Of a stretch of DNA of 17,038 bases, positions 5,371 through 12,408 are shown piece after piece. Within the stretch, counting starts at the first letter, position 1; every line of letters starts with the position of its first letter. The stretch spans positions 1 through 17,038 of the forward strand of contig JAJZEL010000234.1 in assembly GCA_021828575.1 (NCBI GenBank), given 5' to 3'. The position numbers and the translations under genes were made by a program. The notes beneath the pieces are model-generated. The model was not told the origin of the DNA and did not search any database. It saw only the letters and a list, made by a program, of their open reading frames with translations. The DNA is from Pseudomonadota bacterium (GTDB taxonomy: Bacteria; Pseudomonadota; Gammaproteobacteria; Burkholderiales; Ferrovaceae).

Positions 5371-5964
5371 ATGTTGAAAAGTCCGGTGGCGTTGCTCGAC
5401 CTCGTGGATCGCCTTGCAAGCCTTATGCGCGCTGAGTTCAGACGTGTCGGAGCTGAAGCGGGGCTGATGCCTGTTCATATGCAGGCCCTGATGTTTCTGG
5501 ATCAGGTCAATCGCTTCAGCAATACACCGCAAGCGCTGGCGGAGTATCTGGGGTTAACCAAAGGCACTATTTCCCAAAGTCTGCTTCTTCTGGATCGTCG
5601 GGGGCTGATTGAACGGTATCAGGACGAGGTGGACAAGCGGGTGGTCAGGTTGCGCTTGAGCTCCTTGGGCGAAGCATTCCTGGGGCAGGCCAACCCCACG
5701 GAGCTTTGGCAGGTGGCTTCGAGGGATGTGAGCGCCAACCGTGTTCGCTACAGTGTTTCCGTGTTGAGGGCCATTCTTTACGAGGTGCAGGCCCAGAGGG
5801 AAGGTCCACCCTTTGGCGTGTGTCACACTTGTGTGTACTGTCAACGAAAAAGCCAGCGAATTTACCACTGCATCCTGTTCGGTGAGCGTTTGTCCGGCCC
5901 GGAAACCCGGAAGATATGCCGGGAACAGACGCCAAAATCAGGGCATCTCAGCGCTGGAGAGTGA
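5371..5964 (+). CDS. MarR-family regulator with a C-terminal five-cysteine cluster
   Basis: The N-terminal 100 residues fit a MarR winged helix-turn-helix: helix one LLDLVDRLASLMRAEFRR, MPVHMQALMFLDQV, recognition helix TKGTISQSLLLLDRRGLIER (63-82) and wing DKRVVRLRLS (89-98). After a helical linker comes FGVCHTCVYCQ...YHC...KICREQ, with Cys151, 154, 157, 167 and 183 (CxxCxxC-x9-C-x15-C). This could hold zinc or an iron-sulfur cluster, or act as a thiol switch. The ligand and metal are unknown. ATG 5371 is used (197 aa); an in-frame TTG at 5341 lies inside the promoter. The gene is divergent from lptM-lysA and its last 17 bases overlap the 3' end of argH. Autoregulation through the palindromes is likely but inferred. 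Confidence 0.85.
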   Translation: MLKSPVALLDLVDRLASLMRAEFRRVGAEAGLMPVHMQALMFLDQVNRFSNTPQALAEYLGLTKGTISQSLLLLDRRGLIERYQDEVDKRVVRLRLSSLGEAFLGQANPTELWQVASRDVSANRVRYSVSVLRAILYEVQAQREGPPFGVCHTCVYCQRKSQRIYHCILFGERLSGPETRKICREQTPKSGHLSAGE

Positions 5965-7327
5965 GCCTGGCCTTTTTGGCTGCTTTTTTTACCTGCTCAG
6001 GAGCTGTTCCACCAGGCAGGTTTCTGCTGGCCAAGGACCCTTCCAGGGTCAACACTTGGTGTACATCATCGGCAATCAGGCTGGAGAAGGTTTTTAAGGT
6101 GTCCAGCGAAAGGTCTGACAGGTCGCACTGGCGATTTTCGGCAAGTCGGACGGCTTGCGCAACCACTTCATGAGCGTCGCGGAATGGCAAGCCCTTGTAC
6201 ACAAGATAATCTGCCAGATCCGTTGCCGTTGAAAAGCCTTCCAACGCAGCCCGGCGCATGCTCTCAAGGTTGGGATGCACGTCGTGCAGCATTTCTGCCA
6301 GTATGGAAAGTGTATTGTTCAGGGTGTCTGCCGTATCGAACAAGGGTTCTTTGTCCTCCTGGTTATCCTTGTTGTATGCCAGTGGCTGGCTTTTCATCAG
6401 GGTCAGAAGGCCCATCAGGTGTCCGGTGACGCGACCTGTTTTGCCCCGTGCCAACTCCGGAACATCCGGGTTGCGCTTTTGGGGCATGATGGAAGAACCA
6501 GTGCAGTAGGCATCACCAATGCGCAAAAAGTTGAAACGCGGATTCATCCAGAGGATGAACTCCTCGGACATCCGGGATACGTGCGTCATGATCAGTGCAG
6601 CCGCCGCACAGAATTCAATGGCGAAATCCCGATCGGACACGGCGTCCAGGGAGTTCATGCAAAGACCGTCAAAAGCCAGCAATTCGGCCACCCGTTCCCG
6701 GTTGATGGGGTAACTCGTTCCGGCGAGCGCTGCAGCTCCCAAGGGTAAACGATTGACTCGGGAGCGAGTATCCTTGAGTCGTTCCCGGTCACGGGAGAAC
6801 ATTTCAAAGTAGGCCATCATGTGGTGACCAAAGGTCACGGGCTGTGCCACCTGCAGGTGGGTGAATCCAGGCATGACGGTGCCAGCGTGGGCGTCGGCCA
6901 GGTCAAGCAGGGCCAGTTGAACCCGCTCGAGGGCACCATCGATGCGGTCGATTTCATGTCTCAGCCAGAGTCGGATGTCCGTAGCCACTTGGTCGTTTCT
7001 GGAGCGTGCCGTATGCAGTTTTTTTCCGGCATCACCTACCAGGGCGGTCAGGCGCCGTTCGATGTTGAGGTGAACATCCTCATCATCCAGTGACCAGGGA
7101 AAACAGCCGCCCCGGACTTCATGAAGAAGGGTGTCCATGCCGGACTGGATGGCGCCCAGATCGTCTAGGGTAATCAGCCCGGTTTCACAGAGCATCTGGG
7201 CATGTGCCAGAGACCCCTGGATATCGAACTCGGCCAGACGGTGGTCAAAAGGAATGGAAGCGGTATAGGTTTTAACCGATTCGGCAATGGGCGTCGAAAA
7301 ACGGCCGGACCAGGTTTTTTCAGTCAT
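5948..7327 (-). CDS. argH: Argininosuccinate lyase
   Basis: ArgH cleaves argininosuccinate to arginine and fumarate, the last step of arginine synthesis, as a homotetramer. The 459-residue protein matches the fumarase/aspartase superfamily throughout: N-terminal TWSGRFSTP, DVHLNIERRL (85-94), HTARSRNDQVATD (105-117), the catalytic His157 in PGFTHLQVAQP, and the signature GSSIMPQKRNPD (277-288) on the mobile loop with the catalytic Ser. Length is normal. ATG 7327 has a purine-rich AGGGA upstream. A separate promoter lies at 7366-7394. The 3' end overlaps the convergent MarR gene, with no terminator between them. Confidence 0.97.
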   Translation of the reverse strand: MTEKTWSGRFSTPIAESVKTYTASIPFDHRLAEFDIQGSLAHAQMLCETGLITLDDLGAIQSGMDTLLHEVRGGCFPWSLDDEDVHLNIERRLTALVGDAGKKLHTARSRNDQVATDIRLWLRHEIDRIDGALERVQLALLDLADAHAGTVMPGFTHLQVAQPVTFGHHMMAYFEMFSRDRERLKDTRSRVNRLPLGAAALAGTSYPINRERVAELLAFDGLCMNSLDAVSDRDFAIEFCAAAALIMTHVSRMSEEFILWMNPRFNFLRIGDAYCTGSSIMPQKRNPDVPELARGKTGRVTGHLMGLLTLMKSQPLAYNKDNQEDKEPLFDTADTLNNTLSILAEMLHDVHPNLESMRRAALEGFSTATDLADYLVYKGLPFRDAHEVVAQAVRLAENRQCDLSDLSLDTLKTFSSLIADDVHQVLTLEGSLASRNLPGGTAPEQVKKAAKKARLTLQR

Positions 7328-7365
7328 GGGGTCCCTGCTTGAAAAATGATGACGTACAGCGTCGA

Positions 7366-7394
7366 AGTATAGGGGATCGCGGCAGGCTGATCAA
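7366..7394 (-). promoter_or_regulatory. Sigma70 promoter of argH
   Basis: On the minus strand TTGATC (7394-7389) and TATACT (7371-7366) are 17 bases apart. Predicted transcription begins near 7359, giving a leader of about 30 nt. The -35 starts within the T-run of the upstream terminator (7393-7419), so argH appears to be a unit separate from whatever that terminator ends. Confidence 0.7.
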
Positions 7395-7419
7395 AAAAAC
7401 CCCCGGGGGCACCGGGGGT
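7393..7419 (-). terminator. Rho-independent terminator upstream of argH
   Basis: On the minus strand ACCCCCGG (7419-7412) and CCGGGGGT (7406-7399) form an 8-bp GC-rich stem with a 5-base loop, followed directly by seven T. No protein gene precedes it within 190 bases apart from groEL, which has its own terminator at 7563-7590. It probably ends the small RNA that starts near 7507. Confidence 0.85.
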
Positions 7420-7507
7420 AAACGAGGTTCAGGGGGCAAAACAAACGCTCGTCAACAACAAAAAAGGAGGATGCTTGCATCCGGTTGTTACTAAATGTAA
7501 CGATTTC
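7393..7507 (-). ncRNA. Putative intergenic small RNA, about 115 nt
   Basis: A minus-strand promoter at 7514-7542 predicts a start near 7507, and a strong terminator ends at 7393. No ORF with a ribosome binding site is present. The RNA would contain a 5-bp stem (GTTAC/GTAAC, 7501-7487), a second stem from the palindrome GGATGCAAGCATCC (7482-7469) and, immediately after, the CU tract CCUCCUUUUUU (7470-7460). That tract is complementary to Shine-Dalgarno sequences. It does not match any RNA family I recognise. Alternatives are an attenuated argH leader or a backup groEL terminator. The separate argH promoter argues against the former, and the promoter between the two terminators against the latter. 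Confidence 0.45.
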
Positions 7508-7513
7508 GGTAGA

Positions 7514-7542
7514 TTAATATCAGTTTATTGAGTAAAGGTCAA
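7514..7542 (-). promoter_or_regulatory. Sigma70-type promoter of the putative small RNA
   Basis: On the minus strand TTGACC (7542-7537) and TATTAA (7519-7514) are separated by exactly 17 bases. It lies between the groEL terminator (7563-7590) and the 7393-7419 terminator, and faces the latter. Confidence 0.6.
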
Positions 7543-7562
7543 TGGGGAAGACGGGAATTGGC

Positions 7563-7590
7563 AAAAAAAGCCCGGGGTCCCCCGGGCTTT
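7563..7590 (-). terminator. Rho-independent terminator of groESL
   Basis: On the minus strand AAAGCCCGGGG and CCCCGGGCTTT pair around a short loop, followed by a run of seven T in total. It begins 26 bases after the groEL stop codon. Confidence 0.93.
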
Positions 7591-7615
7591 CAGGAAACAA
7601 CGGCTGGAAGCCAGC

Positions 7616-9250
7616 TTACATATCCATGCCGCCCATGCCACCCATACCACCCGCAGGCATGGCAGGCTCTTCCTTGGGCAGCTCGGCAACCATACAGGCA
7701 GTGGTCAGCATGAGGCCAGCGATACTGGCCGCATTCTGTAGGGCTGAACGGGTCACCTTGGTGGGATCAACCACACCCATGGCTACCAGATCGCCATACT
7801 CACCGGTTTGGGCGTTGTAACCAAAGTTGCCATTGCCTTCCAGAACCTTGTTGACCACAACAGAGGCTTCGTCACCACAGTTGGCCACGATCTGGCGCAG
7901 AGGCTCCTCAATGGCGCGCGACACGATCTTGATGCCGGCGTCCTGGTCGGCATTGCCGCCCTTGAGGGATTTGAGGGCTGCGCGGGCGCGCAGCAAGGCC
8001 ACACCACCACCGGGAACGATTCCTTCTTCCACTGCGGCGCGCGTGGCGTGCAAGGCGTCTTCCACACGAGCTTTCTTTTCCTTCATTTCCACTTCCGTGG
8101 CTGCGCCCACCTTGATCACCGCAACGCCACCAGCCAGTTTGGCCACGCGTTCCTGAAGCTTTTCGCGATCGTAATCGCTGGTGGCTTCTTCGATCTGCTT
8201 GCGGATTTGACCAACCCGGCCCTTGATGGCGGTTTCGTCACCAGCGCCATCAATGATGGTGGTGTCTTCCTTGCCTACTTCCACACGCTTGGCGCGACCC
8301 AGGTCGTTCAAGGTGGCTTTTTCGAGGGAAAGGCCCACTTCTTCGGAAATCACCGTGCCGCCAGTCAGTACAGCGATGTCTTCCAGCATGGCCTTGCGGC
8401 GGTCGCCAAACCCGGGAGCCTTGACGGCAGTCGTCTTCAGGATGCCGCGAATGTTGTTGACCACGAGGGTAGCCAGTGCCTCGCCTTCCACATCTTCTGC
8501 AATGATCAGCAGGGGGCGGCCGGCTTTGGCAACTTGCTCCAGTACGGGAAGCAGATCGCGGATGTTGGACACTTTCTTGTCGTGCAGGAGAATGAATGGG
8601 TCGTCGAGCAACGCGATCTGTCGATCGGGATTGTTGACGAAATAGGGGGACAGGTAGCCACGGTCAAACTGCATGCCTTCCACTACATCCAGTTCGTTTT
8701 GCAAACCGGAGCCATCTTCAACGGTGATGACACCTTCCTTGCCCACCTTGTCCATGGCCTGGGAGATGATTTCTCCGATGGAGTGGTCAGAGTTGGCTGA
8801 AATGGAGCCCACCTGGGCGATTTCGGTGCTGGTGGTACAGGGTTTGGACAACTTTTTCAGTTCTTCGATCGTGGCGATTACGGCGCGATCGATACCGCGC
8901 TTCAGGTCCATGGGGTTCATGCCGGCAGCAACAAATTTCATGCCTTCCTGAACAATGGCCTGGGCCAGCACAGTTGCAGTGGTCGTGCCGTCACCTGCCA
9001 CATCGGAGGTCTTGGAAGCCACTTCCTTGACCATCTGGGCGCCCATATTTTCAAACTTGTCCTTCAACTCGATTTCCTTGGCAACGGACACCCCGTCCTT
9101 GGTGATGGTGGGGGCACCGAAAGAGCGCTCAAGGACCACGTTGCGGCCCTTGGGGCCCAGTGTGACCTTGACTGCATCGGCCAGGATATTGACGCCTACC
9201 ACCATGCGTGAGCGGGCGTTGTCATGAAAACGAACTTCTTTAGCTGCCAT
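7616..9250 (-). CDS. groEL: 60 kDa chaperonin GroEL
   Basis: GroEL forms the tetradecameric double-ring chaperonin that folds cytosolic proteins in ATP-driven cycles with GroES. The 544-residue sequence is full length: N-terminal MAAKEVRFHDNARSRM, ATP-site motifs LGPKGRNVVL and GDGTTTATVLAQA (with the catalytic Asp), apical-domain segments around FDRGYLSPYF, equatorial PGGGVALLRA, and a C-terminal Gly-Met tail, MPAGGMGGMGGMDM. A good AGGAG ribosome binding site precedes ATG 9250. It is 53 bases downstream of groES and shares its heat-shock promoter. A strong terminator follows. Confidence 0.99.
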   Translation of the reverse strand: MAAKEVRFHDNARSRMVVGVNILADAVKVTLGPKGRNVVLERSFGAPTITKDGVSVAKEIELKDKFENMGAQMVKEVASKTSDVAGDGTTTATVLAQAIVQEGMKFVAAGMNPMDLKRGIDRAVIATIEELKKLSKPCTTSTEIAQVGSISANSDHSIGEIISQAMDKVGKEGVITVEDGSGLQNELDVVEGMQFDRGYLSPYFVNNPDRQIALLDDPFILLHDKKVSNIRDLLPVLEQVAKAGRPLLIIAEDVEGEALATLVVNNIRGILKTTAVKAPGFGDRRKAMLEDIAVLTGGTVISEEVGLSLEKATLNDLGRAKRVEVGKEDTTIIDGAGDETAIKGRVGQIRKQIEEATSDYDREKLQERVAKLAGGVAVIKVGAATEVEMKEKKARVEDALHATRAAVEEGIVPGGGVALLRARAALKSLKGGNADQDAGIKIVSRAIEEPLRQIVANCGDEASVVVNKVLEGNGNFGYNAQTGEYGDLVAMGVVDPTKVTRSALQNAASIAGLMLTTACMVAELPKEEPAMPAGGMGGMGGMDM

Positions 9251-9303
9251 GTTTTGCTCCTGAGAATTTTTAGGCGTTAAATCTGTTGTCAGGTGAAGGG
9301 AAA

Positions 9304-9594
9304 TCAGCCTTCCACAACACCCATGATGTCTTCTTCGCGCATCACGAGCAGTTCGTCACCCTGAACCTTGACGGTTTGGCCGGAATATTTGCCGAAGAGC
9401 ACCTTGTCGCCCACTTTGACTTCAAGTGCGCGTACAGTTCCATCTTCCAGCACTTTTCCCTTGCCCACAGCCAGAATTTCGCCCTGGTCTGGTTTTTCCG
9501 TGGCGGTGTCGGGAATGACGATGCCTGACGCCGTCTTGCGCTCTTCCTCAAGGCGCCGGACAATCACGCGGTCATGTAAGGGACGAATTTTCAT
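9304..9594 (-). CDS. groES: 10 kDa co-chaperonin GroES
   Basis: GroES is the heptameric lid of the GroEL cavity. The 96-residue sequence begins MKIRPLHDRVIVRRLEEERK and contains the mobile loop KTASGIVIPDTATEKPDQGE, whose GIVIP-type core binds GroEL. GKYSGQTVKVQGDELLVMREEDIMGVVE follows at the C-terminus. ATG 9594 is chosen over a longer frame to 9648, because AGGAGA lies upstream and the protein then matches family length exactly. It is the first gene of the operon and follows the CIRCE element. Confidence 0.98.
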   Translation of the reverse strand: MKIRPLHDRVIVRRLEEERKTASGIVIPDTATEKPDQGEILAVGKGKVLEDGTVRALEVKVGDKVLFGKYSGQTVKVQGDELLVMREEDIMGVVEG

Positions 9595-9634
9595 GCGAAA
9601 TTTCTCCTGAAAGTGAGAGTGTGGTTGGAAATTG

Positions 9635-9661
9635 TTAGCACTCGTCAAGTGCGAGTGCTAA
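9635..9661 (-). promoter_or_regulatory. CIRCE operator (HrcA site) of groESL
   Basis: TTAGCACTC at 9635-9643 and GAGTGCTAA at 9653-9661 are separated by 9 bases, a perfect match to the CIRCE consensus. It covers the predicted transcription start. HrcA, the repressor that GroEL keeps active, is not encoded in this window. Confidence 0.97.
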
Positions 9662-9662
9662 C

Positions 9663-9692
9663 AGTGTAAGGGCAACCTTGACCCATTTCAAG
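9663..9692 (-). promoter_or_regulatory. Heat-shock promoter of groESL (sigma32-like, overlapping sigma70-like)
   Basis: On the minus strand CTTGAAA (9692-9686) is followed after 13 bases by CCCTTAC (9672-9666), resembling sigma32 promoters (CTTGAAA and CCCATNT). The same region also reads as sigma70: TTGAAA, 17 bases, TACACT (9668-9663). The predicted start near 9656 lies inside CIRCE. It overlaps the sequence just upstream of divergent dacB. Confidence 0.7.
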
Positions 9693-9701
9693 AGGCGAGT
9701 A

Positions 9702-11162
9702 GTGAAATTCCCTATGATCCGATTGATGCAAAACGTCTTTGTTTTGCTTTGGCTGACCGGCTCGGGGTTGGCTCACGCCACTACCATGACGGGATTGCCT
9801 GAGGTGCTGAAGGAAGCGCTGCTACGTCAGTCGATTCCGCTTGAGTCCGTGTCTTTTGCGGTCCAGGATATGGATGCCTTGTCACCCGAATGGCAGTGGA
9901 ATGAAACAGTTCCTCGTTCCCCTGCTTCACTCATGAAGATAGTGACCACATACTCTGCTTTAATGGCTTTTGGTCCCGCCAAAACTTGGGAAACGGAGTT
10001 GAAAGGATCGCGGCCAAACCAGGAAGGGGTTATGGCGGGTCCGCTCTACGTGGTCGGAGGGGGCGATCCCGGGTTGACCAGAGAAGACTGGGAAGATGTC
10101 CTGCGCGCTTTGCGTCTGAAGGGAGTACGCAAGATCGACGGCGACCTGGTGCTGGACGACAGTCTGTTCAAGGTGGAGTCGCCAGATGAAAATGCCTTTG
10201 ATCATCAGGGCTTCCGGGCCTATAACGTCAAGCCCTCATCCCTGCAGGTGGGCCTCAAGGCCATGATACTTACATTTAGCGTGAGGGATGGGCGGGTGAT
10301 GGTCCAACCAGATTTCCCGTTTCCAGAAATCATCATTGAAAACCGATTGCAACCGGAAGGAGGGCCTTGCCCCATTCAGTGGAAATCTCATCTGGATATC
10401 CAGGTCCGGGATGATGGAAAAACGGGCAAAGTGACCCTGACAGGCTTCTATCCAACGGGTTGTGGTGCTAAGGAATTGGGGCTTGGCTTATTGTCGGAGC
10501 AAACCTATATTGGGTCGCTGTTTCGCCAGATGTGGCGAGAAGTGGGAGGTGAATGGACGGGGCAGGTCCGCAATGGGCTCGCACCAGCAGGCGCTCCGAC
10601 GCTTGTTTGCCACGAGTCCAGATCTCTTGGGGTGCTGATCACAGAGATCAACAAGTACAGCAACAACACCATGGCCAGGACATTGTTCCTTGATCTGGGG
10701 GTTGGGCAAGGTGTTCCGGCGACGGAATCGGTCAGTGCGCAGGCTACCGAAAAAATCCTGCGCTCCCAGGGAATGGATTTCCGGGAAATGAAAATTGACA
10801 ATGGGGCCGGTCTGTCGCGAGATTCCAGGATCTCTGCGCAACACCTGTTACAGGTGCTTTTGGCTGCAGCCAGAGGACCTTGGCAACCGGAGTTTGAATC
10901 CTCACTGTCCATTGCTGGGCTGGATGGCACAGCCCGCAATCGGCTGGCGGGCGAAGTGAATATGGGTCATTTCCACGTAAAAACCGGAACCATTGATGGT
11001 GTGAGCGGAATTGCCGGTTATGTCCTGGACACGCGAGGAAGAAAACGGGCGTTCGTACTCATGATCAATGACCCTGGGGCTGGCAATGCCCTGCCAGTAC
11101 AGAATGCTTTGCTGCGCTGGCTTGGACACGGGGCTTCCGGCGGGCTGAACACCGCACATTAA
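9702..11162 (+). CDS. dacB: D-alanyl-D-alanine carboxypeptidase/endopeptidase, PBP4 type
   Basis: This periplasmic class C penicillin-binding protein trims the terminal D-Ala and cleaves peptide crosslinks. GTG 9702 is chosen because AAGAGG lies 7-8 bases upstream and it yields a standard signal peptide, MKFPMIRLMQNVFVLLWLTG, with a likely cut after AHA26 (486 aa). TTG 9678 and ATG 9714 are alternatives. The three catalytic motifs are present: Ser76-Leu-Met-Lys79, Ser320-Asn-Asn322 and Lys427-Thr-Gly429. Conserved PBP4 segments include GDPGLTREDW and GDLVLDDSLF. The large insert between motifs 1 and 2 is typical of PBP4. It is divergent from groES, with the two 5' regions nearly abutting. Confidence 0.95.
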   Translation: MKFPMIRLMQNVFVLLWLTGSGLAHATTMTGLPEVLKEALLRQSIPLESVSFAVQDMDALSPEWQWNETVPRSPASLMKIVTTYSALMAFGPAKTWETELKGSRPNQEGVMAGPLYVVGGGDPGLTREDWEDVLRALRLKGVRKIDGDLVLDDSLFKVESPDENAFDHQGFRAYNVKPSSLQVGLKAMILTFSVRDGRVMVQPDFPFPEIIIENRLQPEGGPCPIQWKSHLDIQVRDDGKTGKVTLTGFYPTGCGAKELGLGLLSEQTYIGSLFRQMWREVGGEWTGQVRNGLAPAGAPTLVCHESRSLGVLITEINKYSNNTMARTLFLDLGVGQGVPATESVSAQATEKILRSQGMDFREMKIDNGAGLSRDSRISAQHLLQVLLAAARGPWQPEFESSLSIAGLDGTARNRLAGEVNMGHFHVKTGTIDGVSGIAGYVLDTRGRKRAFVLMINDPGAGNALPVQNALLRWLGHGASGGLNTAH

Positions 11163-11176
11163 AACGGTCGGTTCGC

Positions 11177-11205
11177 TTGCCTGGGTAGGGCCCGAGGGGT
11201 AAAAT
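11177..11205 (+). promoter_or_regulatory. Sigma70 promoter of the Rieske operon
   Basis: TTGCCT (11177-11182) and TAAAAT (11200-11205) are separated by 17 bases. The start would be near 11212, about 72 bases before the Rieske gene ATG. The promoter begins 15 bases after the dacB stop. Confidence 0.7.
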
Positions 11206-11283
11206 CGATTCCTTTTGGGTTTGAGCATCTGGACTTGATGCGGATTGCAGCCCTGCATTCTTTGCTCCCAGGAGGGTGTAGAA

Positions 11284-12408
11284 ATGGCCAATTTGGGTTT
11301 CCTGAAACAACTGTCGGCCTTTTCGTCACAGCTCCCTGTAGAGTGGTACTTCGACCCCCGCATTGCCACACTTGAAGAAACTGCACTGTTCGAGGCGGGC
11401 CCCCGTTATGTGGGGCATGAACTCATGGTGCCATCAGCAGGTGACTATTTCAGCCTGCCTTGGCGCGATCACGGTCAGGCACTGGTCAATAATGGCACCA
11501 GCATTGAGTTACTGTCCAACGTTTGCCGGCACAGACAGGCCATCATGCTTCAAGGCAAAGGCAATGCGCGCAACATCGTTTGTCCCCTGCACCGCTGGAC
11601 GTACGACCTTCAGGGGCGCTTGGCAGGAGCCCCTCATTTTCCCGACAAGCCATGCCTGGATCTGGACCGCTCGTCGCTGAACCGATGGAATGGACTGTTG
11701 TTCGATGGGGAGATGAAAATCGCTGACGAACTGGCCGGCTGCCATGCAGCCAACGACTTGAATTTCAATGGATACTGGCTTGACTCCGTCAAGACGGCTC
11801 ACCATCGCTTCAACTGGAAAACTTTCATAGAAGTATATCTGGAGGACTACCATGTGGTTCCCTTTCACCCGGGACTGTCCGGGTTTGTGAACTGCGATGA
11901 CCTGCGCTGGGAGTTTGGCGACTGGTTCAGTGTTCAGACAGTGGGAGTCAAGGATGGTCTAAACAGGGCCGGTTCTCCCGTCTACGAACACTGGCATCAG
12001 GTGGTCCGCGAATACAGCAGGGGGATTCACCCCCGCTATGGCGCCATATGGATGGTGTTGTATCCCAATATCATGGTGGAATGGTATCCCCATGTGCTGG
12101 TCATCAGCACAGTCTGGCCTGATGGGCCTGAAAAGTGCACCAACGTGATCGAATTTTACTATCCGGAAGAAATTGCCCTGTTCGAGCGCGATTTCGTGGA
12201 AGCGCAACAAAAAGCTTACTTTGAAACAGCCCTGGAAGACGACGAAATCTGTGAACGCATGTCTCAAGGCCGAAAGGTGCTCATGAAGCGCGGCATGGAT
12301 GACGGAGGTCCCTACCAGTCACCCATGGAAGATGGCATGCTGCATTTCCACGAGTTTGTTCGTCGGCAACTTTCCACAAGACTGACTGAGACCGGTCGCA
12401 CGTGTTGA
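11284..12408 (+). CDS. Rieske non-heme iron oxygenase, alpha-subunit type
   Basis: The 374-residue protein has both halves of a ring-hydroxylating oxygenase alpha subunit. The N-terminal Rieske centre is Cys81-x-His83-x16-Cys100-x2-His103, binding a 2Fe-2S cluster. The C-terminal catalytic domain has NWKTFIEVYLEDYHVVPFH, with His190 and His195 as mononuclear iron ligands and Glu187 at the electron-bridging position. An acidic stretch, ALEDDEICERM (about 316-326), probably carries the carboxylate ligand. No beta subunit, ferredoxin or reductase is encoded nearby, so electrons must come from elsewhere. The substrate is unknown, and many members act on non-aromatic compounds. ATG 11284 follows AGGAGG by 8 bases. 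It heads a tight four-gene unit; the next gene overlaps it by 7 bases. Confidence 0.9.
   Translation: MANLGFLKQLSAFSSQLPVEWYFDPRIATLEETALFEAGPRYVGHELMVPSAGDYFSLPWRDHGQALVNNGTSIELLSNVCRHRQAIMLQGKGNARNIVCPLHRWTYDLQGRLAGAPHFPDKPCLDLDRSSLNRWNGLLFDGEMKIADELAGCHAANDLNFNGYWLDSVKTAHHRFNWKTFIEVYLEDYHVVPFHPGLSGFVNCDDLRWEFGDWFSVQTVGVKDGLNRAGSPVYEHWHQVVREYSRGIHPRYGAIWMVLYPNIMVEWYPHVLVISTVWPDGPEKCTNVIEFYYPEEIALFERDFVEAQQKAYFETALEDDEICERMSQGRKVLMKRGMDDGGPYQSPMEDGMLHFHEFVRRQLSTRLTETGRTC

Noticed and set aside
7471..7494. Seven-codon plus-strand frame directly after AAGGAGG in the groEL-argH gap
   Set aside because: The spacing between the SD-like sequence and the ATG is zero, and no plus-strand promoter or downstream gene exists. 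The AAGGAGG is better read as the complement of the small RNA's CU tract.
7808..8800. 330-residue plus-strand frame within groEL
   Set aside because: A shadow frame antisense to the unmistakable GroEL sequence; such frames are common opposite GC-biased genes.
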